DNA of 64,000 nt from Tenebrio molitor (GCF_963966145.1 NC_091046.1:31248001-31312000), one strand, 5' to 3'. Counted from the stretch's first letter, positions 9,627 through 19,590 are shown. Notes: generated from the sequence alone by a model not told the origin. Translations and numbers: made by a program.

Positions 9627-10139
9627 TGATAAGCCGACCCTTTATAAAGATTATAAGCGCTGCAGTTTACATCAGGTTATTAAGACCCAAACTAACCGTG
9701 CCCTGCAATTTAGTACTTAGGATTTTAAAACCGTCGATCCTCGCCGCAATTTGACATCGCCGCCCGGACGAGTGATAACTGACCCTGACTCCAATAATAA
9801 TTTAAGCTGATTTATTTCTTTGCTTTTAACTGAGATGTAACTTTTGACTGTAAAGCTCATTTATTTTCTTTATCTTTAGTTTTGTCACCACTTATCTAAA
9901 ATTCTAATATTTCGTTTGTATCATTTTACTACTTTATCTACTTGGATTTACTTCACATGTCAATTTTATTACTTTCTGTAAACTATATAAGACAAACGTA
10001 ACGTCCACACGGGGCGTACACGGGGGCATTTTTCTTAACATCTTTGTATACGACACTGTCACTGTCGTAATCATATCTAATTTTGTAACTTGTGTTTAAT
10101 AAAGGTATTATTTTTTAAAAAGTGTTTTCGGTCGGAACA
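9627..10139 (+). mobile_element. Probable solo LTR
   Basis: The segment starts TGATAAGCCGACC and ends GGTCGGAACA, giving TG...CA with related ends, flanked by TAAA at 9623-9626 and 10140-10143. Inside are a TATA-like CTATATAAGAC near 9984, a TGTGTTTAATAAAGG poly(A) signal near 10092, and a T-rich 3' part. This is the layout of an LTR. No second LTR, primer site or gag/pol was found, so it would be a solo LTR. The 4-bp duplication is weak evidence on its own. Confidence 0.5.
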
Positions 10140-10143
10140 TAAA

Positions 10144-11253
10144 ATATATACTCGTATGTATATGTACATAGTTTTTTTTATTACTATTTTATTTATTCTT
10201 TCTGTGGATAAATATGGACATAATTATTGGTTTCAATCTACCTGAAAACTGCGTTTCTCATGCATGGACCGTTTTACATGGCCTGTTTTATTAAAATTAA
10301 ACGAATAACAGTGATCGTCTATTTTAACTTACTCACCTAGGAAAAACCCTTGTTTCACTGAAGAAAACCCAAAATGTGGTTTATAAAGAAGCCTGTATAT
10401 GGAAGTGGTAGAAAACATATTATTTTTCATCTTTACAATTAATTAATGCAGTTCACAATATTTTTGCTGTCAAATACTTTTTTACAAATTTTCACACATT
10501 CATTCGTTTGAAAAAATTGCATAAGAGTAATGTTACCATCTACTTTCATTTTTAAACTACCAACTGCAATTATTAATTGACATAATTACTGAGCTGAAAT
10601 AAAAACTATCTTTTTGATGTCAGCAACCTGTGTATGTAACGAATAATATTTATTAATGTATTTGAGGAAGGTAAGAGGATATTCACATCTAAATTTGATC
10701 TATAATGACGTTAATTTCTTCTTATTTTTTATTTCTTAGAAATGTGACATGATTACAAAAAACTGCTATAATTATTGTAATAAGCATACGGATAAACACT
10801 GCCAAATTATGCTCACTCGAGATGTGTGATGCTAGATGATTATTTGTGTTCTACACAATAATAACCCAGTAAATGACTAAATTGGTTGTAGGCTATTTAG
10901 TACTGAAGTATATAACTAGATACAGCATCATCAGTATCATCACCAAACTGAATTCAAATATGTACGTTAATGATTTTGAATCAGTAAATGGTTACTAAAA
11001 AGGTCCATTACATTTAACGTACGAATACAATAACAATTCAATAGGATTGAAATTTATGAAAGTATACCTACATAAAAATCTATGAAATGTCACATATGCC
11101 TTTAATATTGTTCATGATGTTGATGATATTACATAGTTTAAAATGCATAAATTGTTTCTCTTAAATTGGTAAATTGATGGTATTGTTTATCTTTAACTTA
11201 AAGTACATATTTTCTTTTACGCCATACATTTAACTGGATGTTTATCACAATAA
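10144..11253. other. AT-rich unique stretch
   Basis: No gene, RNA or repeat recognised. Confidence 0.4.
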
Positions 11254-11546
11254 AGTAGACAAAAATGAATAGGGAATTTCTTCTTTTTTGAATTTTGAAA
11301 AAAATCTATACCTATAGACATTAAATGTAACGTTTCAAGTACATACCTGTAACATTTCAAATTTATCTACTATACAGCGTGTAACAGAAATAAGTACATT
11401 AATTTTAACTGGTAATAAAACAACTTTTATTAAAAAAAAGTTCTCGTTAATGAGTTAAAATTCCTTAAAATTTCCCAAAAATTTCGCTACCCGCCACTGG
11501 AGACCAGTAGTCACTATAAATATGACGACCGTTTCTTAGCATTTTT

Positions 11547-11557
11547 AACTGAGCACT
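11547..11557. repeat. Target site duplication, left (U6-SINE chimera)
   Basis: AACTGAGCACT is repeated exactly at 12108-12118, directly after the poly(A) tail. The last five bases (GCACT) also look like the U6 5' end, so the junction has microhomology. Confidence 0.7.
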
Positions 11558-11569
11558 CGCTTCGGCGGT

Positions 11570-11609
<40 letters not shown>

Positions 11610-11659
11610 GGCCCCTGCGCAAGGATGACACGCAAAATCGTGAAGCGTTCCACATTTTT
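11553..11659 (+). ncRNA. U6: U6 snRNA sequence (retrotransposed, likely pseudogene)
   Basis: This is the spliceosomal U6 RNA. CATATACTAAAATTGGAACG, the ACAGAGA box inside GATACAGAGAAGATTAGCAT, and GGCCCCTGCGCAAGGATGAC are all present, and the 3' end is GTGAAGCGTTCCACATTTTT. From position 18 on it looks identical to insect U6 as I recall it. The 5' stem (GCACTCGCTTCGGCGGTAC) has substitutions relative to the usual GTACTTGCTTCGGCAGTAC. The first five bases coincide with the target duplication, so the U6 copy was probably 5'-truncated there. The T run is fused directly to a SINE head and the whole is flanked by a duplication. I therefore read it as a retrotransposed copy, not a working gene. A TATAAA at 11515 is too far upstream for a typical U6 promoter. 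Confidence 0.9.
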
Positions 11660-11660
11660 T

Positions 11661-12109
11661 TAGGTGGCTCGGTGGCCGCATGGCTGTCGGAGAAAGTACT
11701 CCGAGGTCGCGGTCCCGATGCTAGTGGGTTCGAATCCCACCGAAGGGGGAGGATTTTTTCAAAGGAAGGAACCTCCGCCCGGCCATGGATGTGTGTGTAT
11801 GTCTATCAGGGGCTGACGGTAGGGTGGTGGAAGGAAGAATCAACACTCTTTCGGCCACCACCGCGAGGTCAGCACGGGTTCGAGTCCCGTCGGGAAGGGT
11901 GCCCATGGGTGTATAAATGTTGTTGTGTATGTTTGTGAATGTGAGGTGGAATGGGCGTGGGTGGCCGGGGAAAGTGCCCCGGAGCCCCGTCGCATCACCG
12001 ATAGGCAAAGGAACAAGGAAAATGAATTGGAAAAACGGCCGACCGAAAGGTACCGTAAAAGCCGTATGGCAAAAAACGGGAATGGCAATTAAAAAAAAAA
12101 AAAAAAAAA
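11661..12109 (+). mobile_element. SINE family A, full length, two tRNA-like units and poly(A)
   Basis: The first unit has an A-box-like GGCTCGGTGGCCGC (11667), a TCGGAG/CTCCGA stem and a B box GTGGGTTCGAATCCCAC (about 11725). A second T-arm-like block ACGGGTTCGAGTCCCGT lies at about 11876. A tRNA-unrelated body follows (GGGCGTGGGTGGCCGGGG..., GGAGCCCCGTCGCATCACC). The tail is A19 at 12091-12109. Transcription would be by RNA polymerase III, and mobilisation in trans by a LINE. A relic 3' end is at 7150-7325. Short plus- and minus-strand open frames here are chance. Confidence 0.75.
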
Positions 12110-12118
12110 CTGAGCACT

Positions 12119-12302
12119 GTGGTCAAGCGCCTAGCGCGCCACTTTGCATTCGGGAGGTCCCGGATTCTAACCCCGGTGCCACCTGATCTGTAGTGGGTTT
12201 TTTCAGGGGTTTCCCCACTACATCATATCGTGGTATGAGCACAGGTCTTATATCACAGATAAGGCGAATGCTGGGTCAGTATTTACAGCTCAGTAAAGTC
12301 TT
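12119..12302 (+). mobile_element. SINE family B, copy 1 (split by the U6-SINE insertion)
   Basis: GTGGTCAAGCGCC (A-box region, completed by bases before 11547) is followed by the B box GGATTCTAACCCCGG near 12151. The body contains TTTCCCCACTACATCA and CACAGATAAGGCGAATGC, then GGGTCAGTAT. It matches copy 2 at 12886-13120. The U6-SINE chimera sits inside its tRNA-like head. Confidence 0.65.
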
Positions 12303-12883
12303 CCTCGAAAAATAGTCAATTTTGACTTAAATTGTAGTTATTTACGTATAGAGGGCCAAAAGATTAACTCTACGCCCGCGGACGAAGTTTGAGGTCCGAC
12401 GTCCAAGGGCGTAAAGGTCTTTCGCCTTTCGGTCTGAGGTACGTACAACGTTTTACGCACAACTGCCCATCAATGTTACTAACAAATTTTAAATTTAAGA
12501 AGACCAGCCAGCGAATATAATCAAAAAATCTACGTTGTCTTTGTAGACAAATTTCCCATTTGCGGACTTTTTGCTTTGGTTTACAGCCTGCCGGGCCTGT
12601 AAAGTTATTTTATTCGGAATTGTATTGTAATATGCACATTCCTAACCTTATGCGAGGGCGGAAAGTTCACCATTCCTTTTTATCTTTACTTCCCTCTCTT
12701 GGTTAGTAATAGGCCACTTTCCGCCCTATTATAAGGTTTTTCCAGTGGCGTACTTACTGAAAGTCGAAAAGCAATAGCAATGAAACTGCATCAAATTAAT
12801 TGTTTATTTGCTAAAAATGTATCTAATGATTCCGAATAAAATGATTTACAATTTAAGTCAAAATTGACTATTTTTCGACGAGG
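12303..12883. mobile_element. TIR element of about 580 bp between the two family B SINEs
   Basis: GAAAAATAGTCAATTTTGAC (within 12303-12336) is mirrored at 12847-12883, giving arms of about 34 bp with a 3-base indel. Inside is a GC-richer segment (12360-12480) of unknown nature, and the MITE at 12606-12842. Confidence 0.65.
12606..12842. mobile_element. MITE with ATTTTATTCGGAAT-type ends, copy 1
   Basis: The ends are complementary over 14 bp (ATTTTATTCGGAAT / ATTCCGAATAAAAT). A conserved internal hairpin reads AGGGCGGAAAGTT...CACTTTCCGCCCT. A second copy, about 90% alike, is at 49331-49556. Confidence 0.8.
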
Positions 12884-12885
12884 AC

Positions 12886-13120
12886 GCCACTTTACATTCG
12901 GGAGGTTCCGGGTTCTAACCCCGGTGCCGCCTAACCAGGTGTGGGTTTTTTTCAGAGGTTTCCCCACACCATCACATCGTTATATGTCTCATATCACAGA
13001 TAAGGCGAATGCTGGGTCAGTATCAACCTCTGCAGTACCTACCACCTTCCTTCCGCACCCATCCTCACCGCACTCATCCCCAACTTCCCGTTAGTGTGGT
13101 TGAAAAGGCTATGGAAAGCC
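12886..13120 (+). mobile_element. SINE family B, copy 2 (5'-truncated)
   Basis: It starts within the tRNA-like head (GCCACTTTACATTCGGGAGG) and has a B box GGGTTCTAACCCCGG at about 12908. It shares the body with copy 1 (TTTCCCCACACCATCACATC, AGATAAGGCGAATGCTGGGT). Confidence 0.65.
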
Positions 13121-13785
13121 TCAGCAGCCCGCCCTCCCTCGGGGTAACCTTTCTTTTTTTTAAGCATTTTTACGAAATCAAAATACTGCCCATTATTAGA
13201 ACCTATGCTTAGAGGTTTACACAAACGCCTCGTTAATTTATGGGGGGAAAATGCTAAACAAAATTGCCGATTTGGAAAAAATGGTACATAGAAAAATTGT
13301 TCACCATGACCGAGTTCTGTTACTGGTTAAAATTAATGTACTTATGTCTGTTACACCCTGTATTTAAGAATACGTCGGAGGATTGGGGCAATTATTTTGC
13401 TTTCCAAGAAAAATTGTGGAATTCCCTATTCATTTTTGTCTAGTTTACATACATATGTTCAAAAATCATACAGAGTGTCAGATATTTTGTGTTTAATTGT
13501 GTTTTTAGAATTTGTTAAATTTTTGACAAAATAAAATTAAACGTAGGTATATTTCTCCTACCTTTTAATTAATAATTATTCCATTTATCGGCATGTTGTA
13601 GAGGGTATCAAAATAAGTGGCTCTGAAAAAAAAAATCATTAAAAAGTTACAATTTGAAATTTTTCGGTTTTTCTTTTTCATTATCCAATAACATAAAATT
13701 TATTCAAGATACGAAAAAATTCCTTGGATGATTTTTGTGTAGAAATAGTCAAAGTTTGTTATCGATTGTTTAGTTGTTTTGTAAA

Positions 13786-14340
13786 ATAATAATAAATAAT
13801 AATATAATGATCGGACAGTTTTAACTGACATTCACATTCAGCATAACAGACCAGACATTATTATTTTAAATAAACAACAAAAGCAAGCATATCTGTTAGA
13901 TATAGCTGTTCCAAATTCACACAATATAACACAGACGTATAATACAAAAATTAATAAATATTTAGAACTCTCCGTTGCTATGAGAAATCTTTGGTGTTTA
14001 GAAAAAATTTCGATTTTACCATTTATAATTTCAGCAACAGGAATAGTACCCCAATCTCTTTTTAAAAATTTAAAAATTTTGGACTTAGAGAACATATTGG
14101 TGGTTGAAATTCAAAAAGGTATATTATTATACTAATGTCACATCGTGAGGAAATTCCTTATCATTGACACAGAACATAAAACACAAAAAAGTCAAAATGC
14201 GGAGGCGAGACGCCGGTAATTATGTTGATAAGCACTGCACTATTACTTGATAGTATTATCCGTAATAGTGTATGTACTCCGGCAAAATTGCCCCGTGCCG
14301 CCGGGTGGAGGTGGGATACGAAAAAAATAATAATAATACT
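13786..14340 (+). mobile_element. R4/Dong-like non-LTR retrotransposon, 5'-truncated copy 2
   Basis: Plus-strand copy of the LINE at 5884-6560. TAA-rich tracts flank both sides: 13786-13808 before the truncation point and AATAATAATAATAC after the 3' end (about 14328-14339). The 3' UTR (14220-14320) has GGCAAAATTGCC and GTGCCGCCGGGTGG as in the other copies. Confidence 0.75.
13809..14219 (+). pseudogene. Endonuclease tail of the R4/Dong-like LINE, copy 2
   Basis: In frame from 13809 the translation reads DRTVLTDIHIQHNRPDIIIL..., LLDIAVPNSHNI and on to EARRR before the stop at 14217-14219, nearly identical to copy 1. A single base change makes a TAA at 14133-14135 where copy 1 has TCA (serine). 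It is only the last quarter or less of the parent protein. Confidence 0.75.
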
Positions 14341-14850
14341 TTATTAGCATACGCTATTTAAATACAAAAAAAAAAAAAAAAACAAATGCTACAATACAGA
14401 ATGAAAAAATATATAACAAATAAACAGACATCACAAAAATAAAAATAAAAGTATCATATAAAAGAACCGACCCAGAATCCGAAAGGAAATCGGCAACCGT
14501 GACCACAGGATTCTACCAGAAACTTAATAAAATCCTGCAGCCACAATAACACATAACAGTTTGCAACTTACATTTGTTACATTATTTGGGCTTCATCGTG
14601 AATTTGTATTTTATGTAGATCCTCTACCGTATCAGATAAATTTTTTGGGTAGGTATAGTAGGAATAATAAAATAGTGTTCTTTACATTACAAGCTGCGAA
14701 AGTTTACTTTTATGTGCGAGGTGTTTTTAAATGGCCGAGGTACGAAGCGTAAGTTTAGCCGAGATTATTTAAAAGCTCCAAGCACGTGAAAGAGCTTTCG
14801 CAGCGTGTAATGTATTAAACTTTTCATTCTCCCATCGACATTTAATAAAA

Positions 14851-15157
14851 TACAGGGTTATTCTAAATGATTGTAGTCGAAGCAAGCCATGCCCATGTTA
14901 TGAAATTTTTGCCGCCTCACTGTGCACTGTCAATTTTTGTCACTGTCATTAGTGTCATTGTCATTTTTTAGGTGAAAAGTGCGGTATTATGTATTTCTTT
15001 TTAAATTACCGATTGAATTTAACAATACTGAGTTGTTTAACTCCTCTGTGTGAACGGTGTGTACCTATTCACTTATTCACATTATTTTGAAGATTTTTAT
15101 ATCGAGCGGCAACCATAAATTTTACATTCAGTTTTTACGCCAACTTGGACAACAATT
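14851..15157. mobile_element. MITE family TACAGGGTTATTCTAAATGA, copy 1 (right end lost)
   Basis: It starts TACAGGGTTATTCTAAATGA and runs through TGTAGTCGAAGCAAGCCATG. It is collinear with 21813-22114 and 61229-61558. It breaks off after CAACTTGGACAACAATT, where another repeat begins. Confidence 0.8.
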
Positions 15158-15443
15158 TTGCAAAACTTAAGCAGTGTGAACGGGTAATTTTGAGATTAGG
15201 TTAAAGATGACACGGTCACGGCCCCTTCTTGTTTCCACCTCTTCTTCTTTACTTATTACTTGTAGAACAGTGCTTTTATTTAGCCCATTATGAGAAACAA
15301 CCCTTCTTATGGACCACTCCTCTTCTAATTTGGAAAGCACAAAACTTTGTCTTGTTCTGTCAGTCGAGGCATTTTGACTTTTCCAAAGTTTAAATGTCAG
15401 AGTTGATTAATTACAACCGTGATTTAATACAGTGAAAAATAGG
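15158..15443 (-). pseudogene. Tc1/mariner-type transposase N-terminal HTH relic, copy 1
   Basis: The minus strand from the ATG at 15372 reads MPRLTEQ and, after a frameshift, LSKLEEEWSIRRVVSHNGLN followed by KSTV. This fits the first helix-turn-helix of Tc1/mariner-superfamily transposases, which binds the terminal repeats. A second, cleaner copy is at 16440-16602. No catalytic domain remains. Confidence 0.55.
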
Positions 15444-16337
15444 TGTACGCGAAAGTTTTGAAAGCAAGTGTACACCTTCACGCGTAAACCCAGCTTCGTC
15501 AGTTGCCATCAAAGTTTTTACAAATTCATTATCTTCATTGTCTCGCCGAAGTACAAAAGCATTCACAAAAATTTATTCGCCGCGGAAGATTTTCGGGTTT
15601 TAACGCTTGCAGTCGCTTCATATTTATGATATGTGTACAAACCTTGTTTGTACGTATGTAAAATACGCCATATCATTGACTGTGATAAGCCCTGTTGAAT
15701 GGCAAGCCTCCTTGTACCGTGAGATAATTTAAATTTATAATTCAAGTAGGCTGTAACTTTTAAATTAGATTGGCAACACTGTTGATGTTTAGGGCTCTTA
15801 TGTTCAGCCGTTTTAATTTAAAAGAAATGAACCACTAGAAAATAATACAGTTTTATTGACTATTTCCTTCGAAAGATTTAAGCCAGTCAAAAAGCTGTAA
15901 TATTTTATTTTCAGGCAATAGCGATCGAATTACAGCGATTATTTCATTCATCATCGTTTTCAACCAATCGTAAGGCTTTTTTTTGGGATTATAGTGATAA
16001 TTCGATAATTCGTCAAGTAGGTTTCTCAGATGTTTTCAATCCTATTGCTAAAGTAATAAAATAAATACTGTTGTCAAATGGTACTATTTAATTCATGAAA
16101 TAATCAACCGAATTACACTCTAACTCTTGAAATGAATTACAACCGATAACACTAGTCCACAAATTTTGACTTTAAAAAAGTATTTTTCGCGTAAAGTACT
16201 TTTTTTATTAATCTTCATAATGCTGAATACAAAAAATTAGTTTCTATTTTCTAGAAAAAAAATTACAAGATTTTTGCAAAAATTAACAGAAATCATACTG
16301 TTCTTCTGTACACTTGCTTTCAAAACTTTCGCGTACA
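15444..16337. mobile_element. TIR element with 31-bp inverted ends
   Basis: The sequence at 15444-15474 (TGTACGCGAAAGTTTTGAAA...) is the exact complement of 16307-16337. A third, direct copy (one base different) closes the neighbouring unit at 16674-16704. Inside lies another HTH relic on the minus strand (15563-15745). Confidence 0.7.
15563..15745 (-). pseudogene. Transposase HTH fragment
   Basis: The minus-strand frame contains RRLAIQQGLSQSMIWRILH and then LYTYH. This resembles the second HTH of mariner-like transposases (STRRLA..LGVSQ.SVWRILK....PYH). No other transposase part follows in frame. Confidence 0.5.
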
Positions 16338-16344
16338 TATTCAA

Positions 16345-16704
16345 AATCAAGTAACAACGATTTTGCAAAATTTAAGAAGTGTGAACGCGTAACTTTGAGA
16401 TTAGGTTAAGGATGACATTGACAGCAATTAAAAAAATTATGATCGGTCTTCTACTCACGGTCTCTTCTTGTTCCCACCTCTTCTTTATTTATAGAACAGT
16501 GCTTTTATTTTGCCCATTATGAGTAGCACCCCTTCTTATGGACCACTCTTCTTCTAATTTGGAAAGCATCAAAACTTTTTCTTGTTCTGTCAGTCGAGGC
16601 ATTTTGACTTTTCAAAAGTTTAAATGTCAGAGTTGATTAATTATTACCCTGATTTAATACAGCGAAAAATAGGTATACGCGAAAGTTTTGAAAGCAAGTG
16701 TACA
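16345..16704 (-). pseudogene. Tc1/mariner-type HTH relic, copy 2 with terminal repeat
   Basis: Direct duplicate of 15158-15474. From the minus-strand ATG at 16602 it reads MPRLTEQEKVLMLSKLEEE, then WSIRR.ATHNGQNKSTVL and a stop. A shifted frame gives RWEQEETVSRRP. This matches a typical transposase start followed by an ETGSVSRRP-like linker. Confidence 0.6.
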
Positions 16705-16840
16705 TTATTCTGTATACAGTGCGTTTTTTTTTAAGACAGGCCATTGCTACATTGCCACACGCTAATTTTTCAACCCCCTGTTAACTTTTATTTTTGTGAA
16801 AATTACAAAACCTAGCGCTGTTTTTAGATTAAACTTGATA

Positions 16841-16915
16841 TTACTTGATAGTAATATCCGTAATAGTGTATGTACTCCGGCAAAATTGCCGTGCCGCCGG
16901 GTGGCGGAGGGATAG
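16841..16915 (+). mobile_element. R4/Dong-like LINE 3' UTR fragment, copy 3
   Basis: About 75 bp, identical in layout to the end of copy 2: TTACTTGATAGTAATATCCG, CTCCGGCAAAATTGCCGTGC and GCCGGGTGGCGGAGGGATAG. Confidence 0.75.
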
Positions 16916-17282
16916 TTATCTAGTCATCTACTTCATTTTGTAATACCTAAATGGTTGTAATAAACAATTTACAAATATAATGTTATTTTTTTTACTTTTA
17001 ATATTTTTATGACTTAGTAATACAGAACAGAGCACTAAAACAAAATATTTTCAAAATTTGATGCCAACTAATTAGTAAATATCAGTACATATTATCAAGC
17101 TCAAGGAAGTTAGGATCGTTAAATTTAGAAGATATCACTGATATCAAGTATCGTGAAAACTTAAACTAATAAATGACTTTTACTTATCAACTCGTATTCA
17201 GCATGGGCAGACAAGCAAAAATTAGTTAAAATTATTCAGAATATTTTTCCACTGTAGACCAGTGTAATCTGCACTAGTGCAA

Positions 17283-17675
17283 TTATAATAATCGATAATT
17301 TGCGCTAGAGCAAAACTGTTGTCAGTAAATCACCTTACGACCCAAAGGAGCCGTCTACAAACCAACTTCAGTTGTCCGGATCGGGGAGCGAAATAGGAGA
17401 GAAAGACGCATACATGTGTCCTGGTACAGGGGCGGCTTGCCAGATTTCGGCACCTCGCAGGGTGCGGTACAGTGGAGTACCGGTTCTTCCTCGTTCGGAA
17501 ATTTCGATCTTCGTCGGTTGGTCCGAAAAAGTAAACTCGAGGAGGACCGTACGAGTTACTGGCGGGTGGTATAGTCACCTGGCAGAGCATGTCGCGCATG
17601 TCAAATTGTCTCATAATTTCCTCTCGTGCACTTCGCGCACTCGAGAAAATTAAATAATCGATAATTTGACGGGCA
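17283..17675. other. GC-richer island between AATAATCGATAATTT direct repeats
   Basis: AATAATCGATAATTT occurs at about 17287 and again at about 17653 in the same orientation. Between them the base composition is clearly more GC-rich than the surroundings. Its right part (about 17590-17675) folds: GTCAAATTGTC...CTCTCGTGC pairs with GCGCACTCGAG...ATAATTTGAC. Open frames on both strands show no domain. It could be an inserted element or a decayed hairpin-family member. Confidence 0.4.
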
Positions 17676-17944
17676 CTCGGCATATTACTATTGACAATTC
17701 AAATCAAGTTGTCACCAGTATTGCCAATCTAATTTAAAAGTCATAGCCTAGTTTAATTATAAATTTAATGATCTCAGGTACTTACTTATCCCTGGAGTTG
17801 CTGCGACAGAATCCAACACATCTTCCTCAGTTTCCAGTCTTCGGTCACTGAGTGGACGGGTCGTGCATGCTAAAGGAACCGTAATCACGAAGATGCTGCA
17901 ATACTGCCGGGAACAAACGCGCGTCAGGGCAAAAATTAAGGACT

Positions 17945-18084
17945 AAGGGGGTCATTCACGAAACTCGGTAAGGCTCGATAAGGCGTTGCAAATTCAAAAC
18001 CATGACAACCGACATTGTTGAAGTATTGTATTTGCCGTTTCGTTAACGATTTGCAAATTTGCAAAGTTTCGAGAATCTCCCCCT
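17945..18084. mobile_element. Short TIR repeat (AGGGGGTCATTCACGAAAC ends), copy 1
   Basis: The left end AGGGGGTCATTCACGAAAC pairs with the right end GTTTCGAGAATCTCCCCCT. The interior includes GTTGCAAATTCAAAACCATG. A second copy lies at 63467-63608. Confidence 0.7.
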
Positions 18085-18655
18085 AATTCCCTAATCTTTG
18101 GTCAGGGACTTGTCGAGTTGGAAGTCGCTCCTGAAAAAAAGTTACTCGCATTACTGCGCGCGAGCTTCACCGTAGACAAACACCATACCACCTTGATTAA
18201 TGAATAATTTGGTATTTTTACGAAGTACTGGGTGACTTTTAATGATTGAAATTATTTTTGTTCGGTTGGCAACATATTTTTGATTTTATGTTGGAACACT
18301 TGACTGTCAAATTCAAATATGACAGTTCAAAAGTCAAAATTAATCAAATTGTCATTATTACGATTTATTAATCTGCAAAAATCTTAATTTAGAAAACGAA
18401 TCAACAGACAAATGACTAGGCGTACCAATTATTCGGGAGTGCCAACCCACTAAATTTGTGTCAATTATTAAAAATCACCCGGTATTTGCTGCCGTGTTAA
18501 AAGGCAAATGAAGCTACCGAAAAACAAGGGAGCACCCTTAATGAAAACGGTAATTTTACGTACTCACAAGCGGAGGAAAAGTGACTCTTTTTCGGACGCA
18601 CTTTATCGGACGTGGCGCCATCTGTTGGTCTGTTTAGTAAGTTAGCAACGAAACC

Positions 18656-19410
18656 GACAATTGAAGCATTGGGTGGAAAAACAGCGTTAAGCTATTAACG
18701 CTGTTTTTTGTATTATTGGTAGAAACGATTGTTGAGTTATCTTGGATACCGTAGTGAAAATCTCAATTTTATCTGACGCAAGGTTAAGAAGTTGTAACTG
18801 AAAAAATAACAATGGGCCGTATCAGCGGTGAACATGCTCATGAATGCATCTCTTTCCCACTTGTTATATTTGCATAAAGTTATATCGTTTTATACCTTAA
18901 TCGCAACTTTAATGAAAGACAACTTCAAAAACGTTCTCGTAATACGGCCGCCCACCTGTATAACGCTGTTTTTTCTTGAAAACACTGAAAATTGTCGTTT
19001 AATAGTGATGGTATACGTGGTCATCAAATTGTTCTGAATATATTTTTCTAGAGTATTTTCCCAATAATTCGTAGAACAATAACCTAAAAATAATTTTTTT
19101 GTTGACATCGATGGTTCGGTTATGTAAAATCACCTACTTTATCGCATTTTCTTGAATGATTTTAAATTTGGTAGAAAAACAGCGTTCTCATAATTTTTTT
19201 AAATGGGCTGTAGAAAAATCTGTTTTATAGTATTACTTGTTTTCTTGAAGGAAAACAATAGAGACTCAGTGAAATAATAATCCTCACAAGCCACAGCACC
19301 ATAACTCATATAATTTTGTCATTTGCAGCATTCAAATTATTTCAAATTGATTTATCTCGGAATGATGTTTTCTGGATAACGCTGTTTTTCCACCCAATGC
19401 TTCAATTGTC
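18656..19410. mobile_element. 755-bp TIR element with perfect 34-bp ends
   Basis: GACAATTGAAGCATTGGGTG...ACAGCGTTA at 18656-18689 is perfectly complementary to 19377-19410. AACAGCGTT/AACGCTGTT recurs inside (about 18700, 18962, 19180). No coding region is recognised. Confidence 0.8.
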
Positions 19411-19590
19411 CTGTCACCATAAATTATGTAAATAAGTAATTGTATTGCAAATGCTAAATTTCTAGTTTTGTTGGCAAGCTGATAACAAATACTATAAGAA
19501 AATTGTTAATATGTGTTAATAAATGTATCTATTTGAAAAAGATATGATGTCTTTTGCTTTGTAGTTCGTGCGGTCGCCTAAAAACTTTAA

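Larger units (their letters stand above)
11373..13362. mobile_element. TIR element (TACAGSGTGTAACAGA ends) carrying nested SINEs and a MITE
   Basis: The left end TACAGCGTGTAACAGAAATA... (11373-11415) matches the complement of 13320-13362 over about 43 bp. That is a long TIR beginning with TA, as in mariner-like MITEs. The native interior is hard to separate from the insertions it has taken. Confidence 0.7.
11254..13442. mobile_element. Outer TIR pair of a nested element
   Basis: AGACAAAAATGAATAGGGAA (within 11254-11280) has its complement at 13419-13442. These ends enclose all the elements listed up to 13362. Confidence 0.65.

Noticed and set aside
11553..11659. Functional U6 gene
   Set aside because: Fused to a SINE, flanked by a duplication, and without a well-placed promoter.
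11661..11900. Two tRNA genes
   Set aside because: The T-arm-like blocks are convincing, but the units lie in one SINE with a poly(A) tail and target duplication. The cloverleaves are incomplete.
11672..12186. Overlapping open frames on both strands
   Set aside because: They cross tRNA-like SINE sequence and the poly(A) tract, with no protein motif.
13838..14095. 85-codon minus-strand frame (and its twin at 6113-6370)
   Set aside because: Both are antisense shadows of the LINE endonuclease tail.
17330..17683. Open frames of 93 and 117 codons on opposite strands
   Set aside because: No recognisable domain. They are open because the segment is GC-richer and stop-poor.
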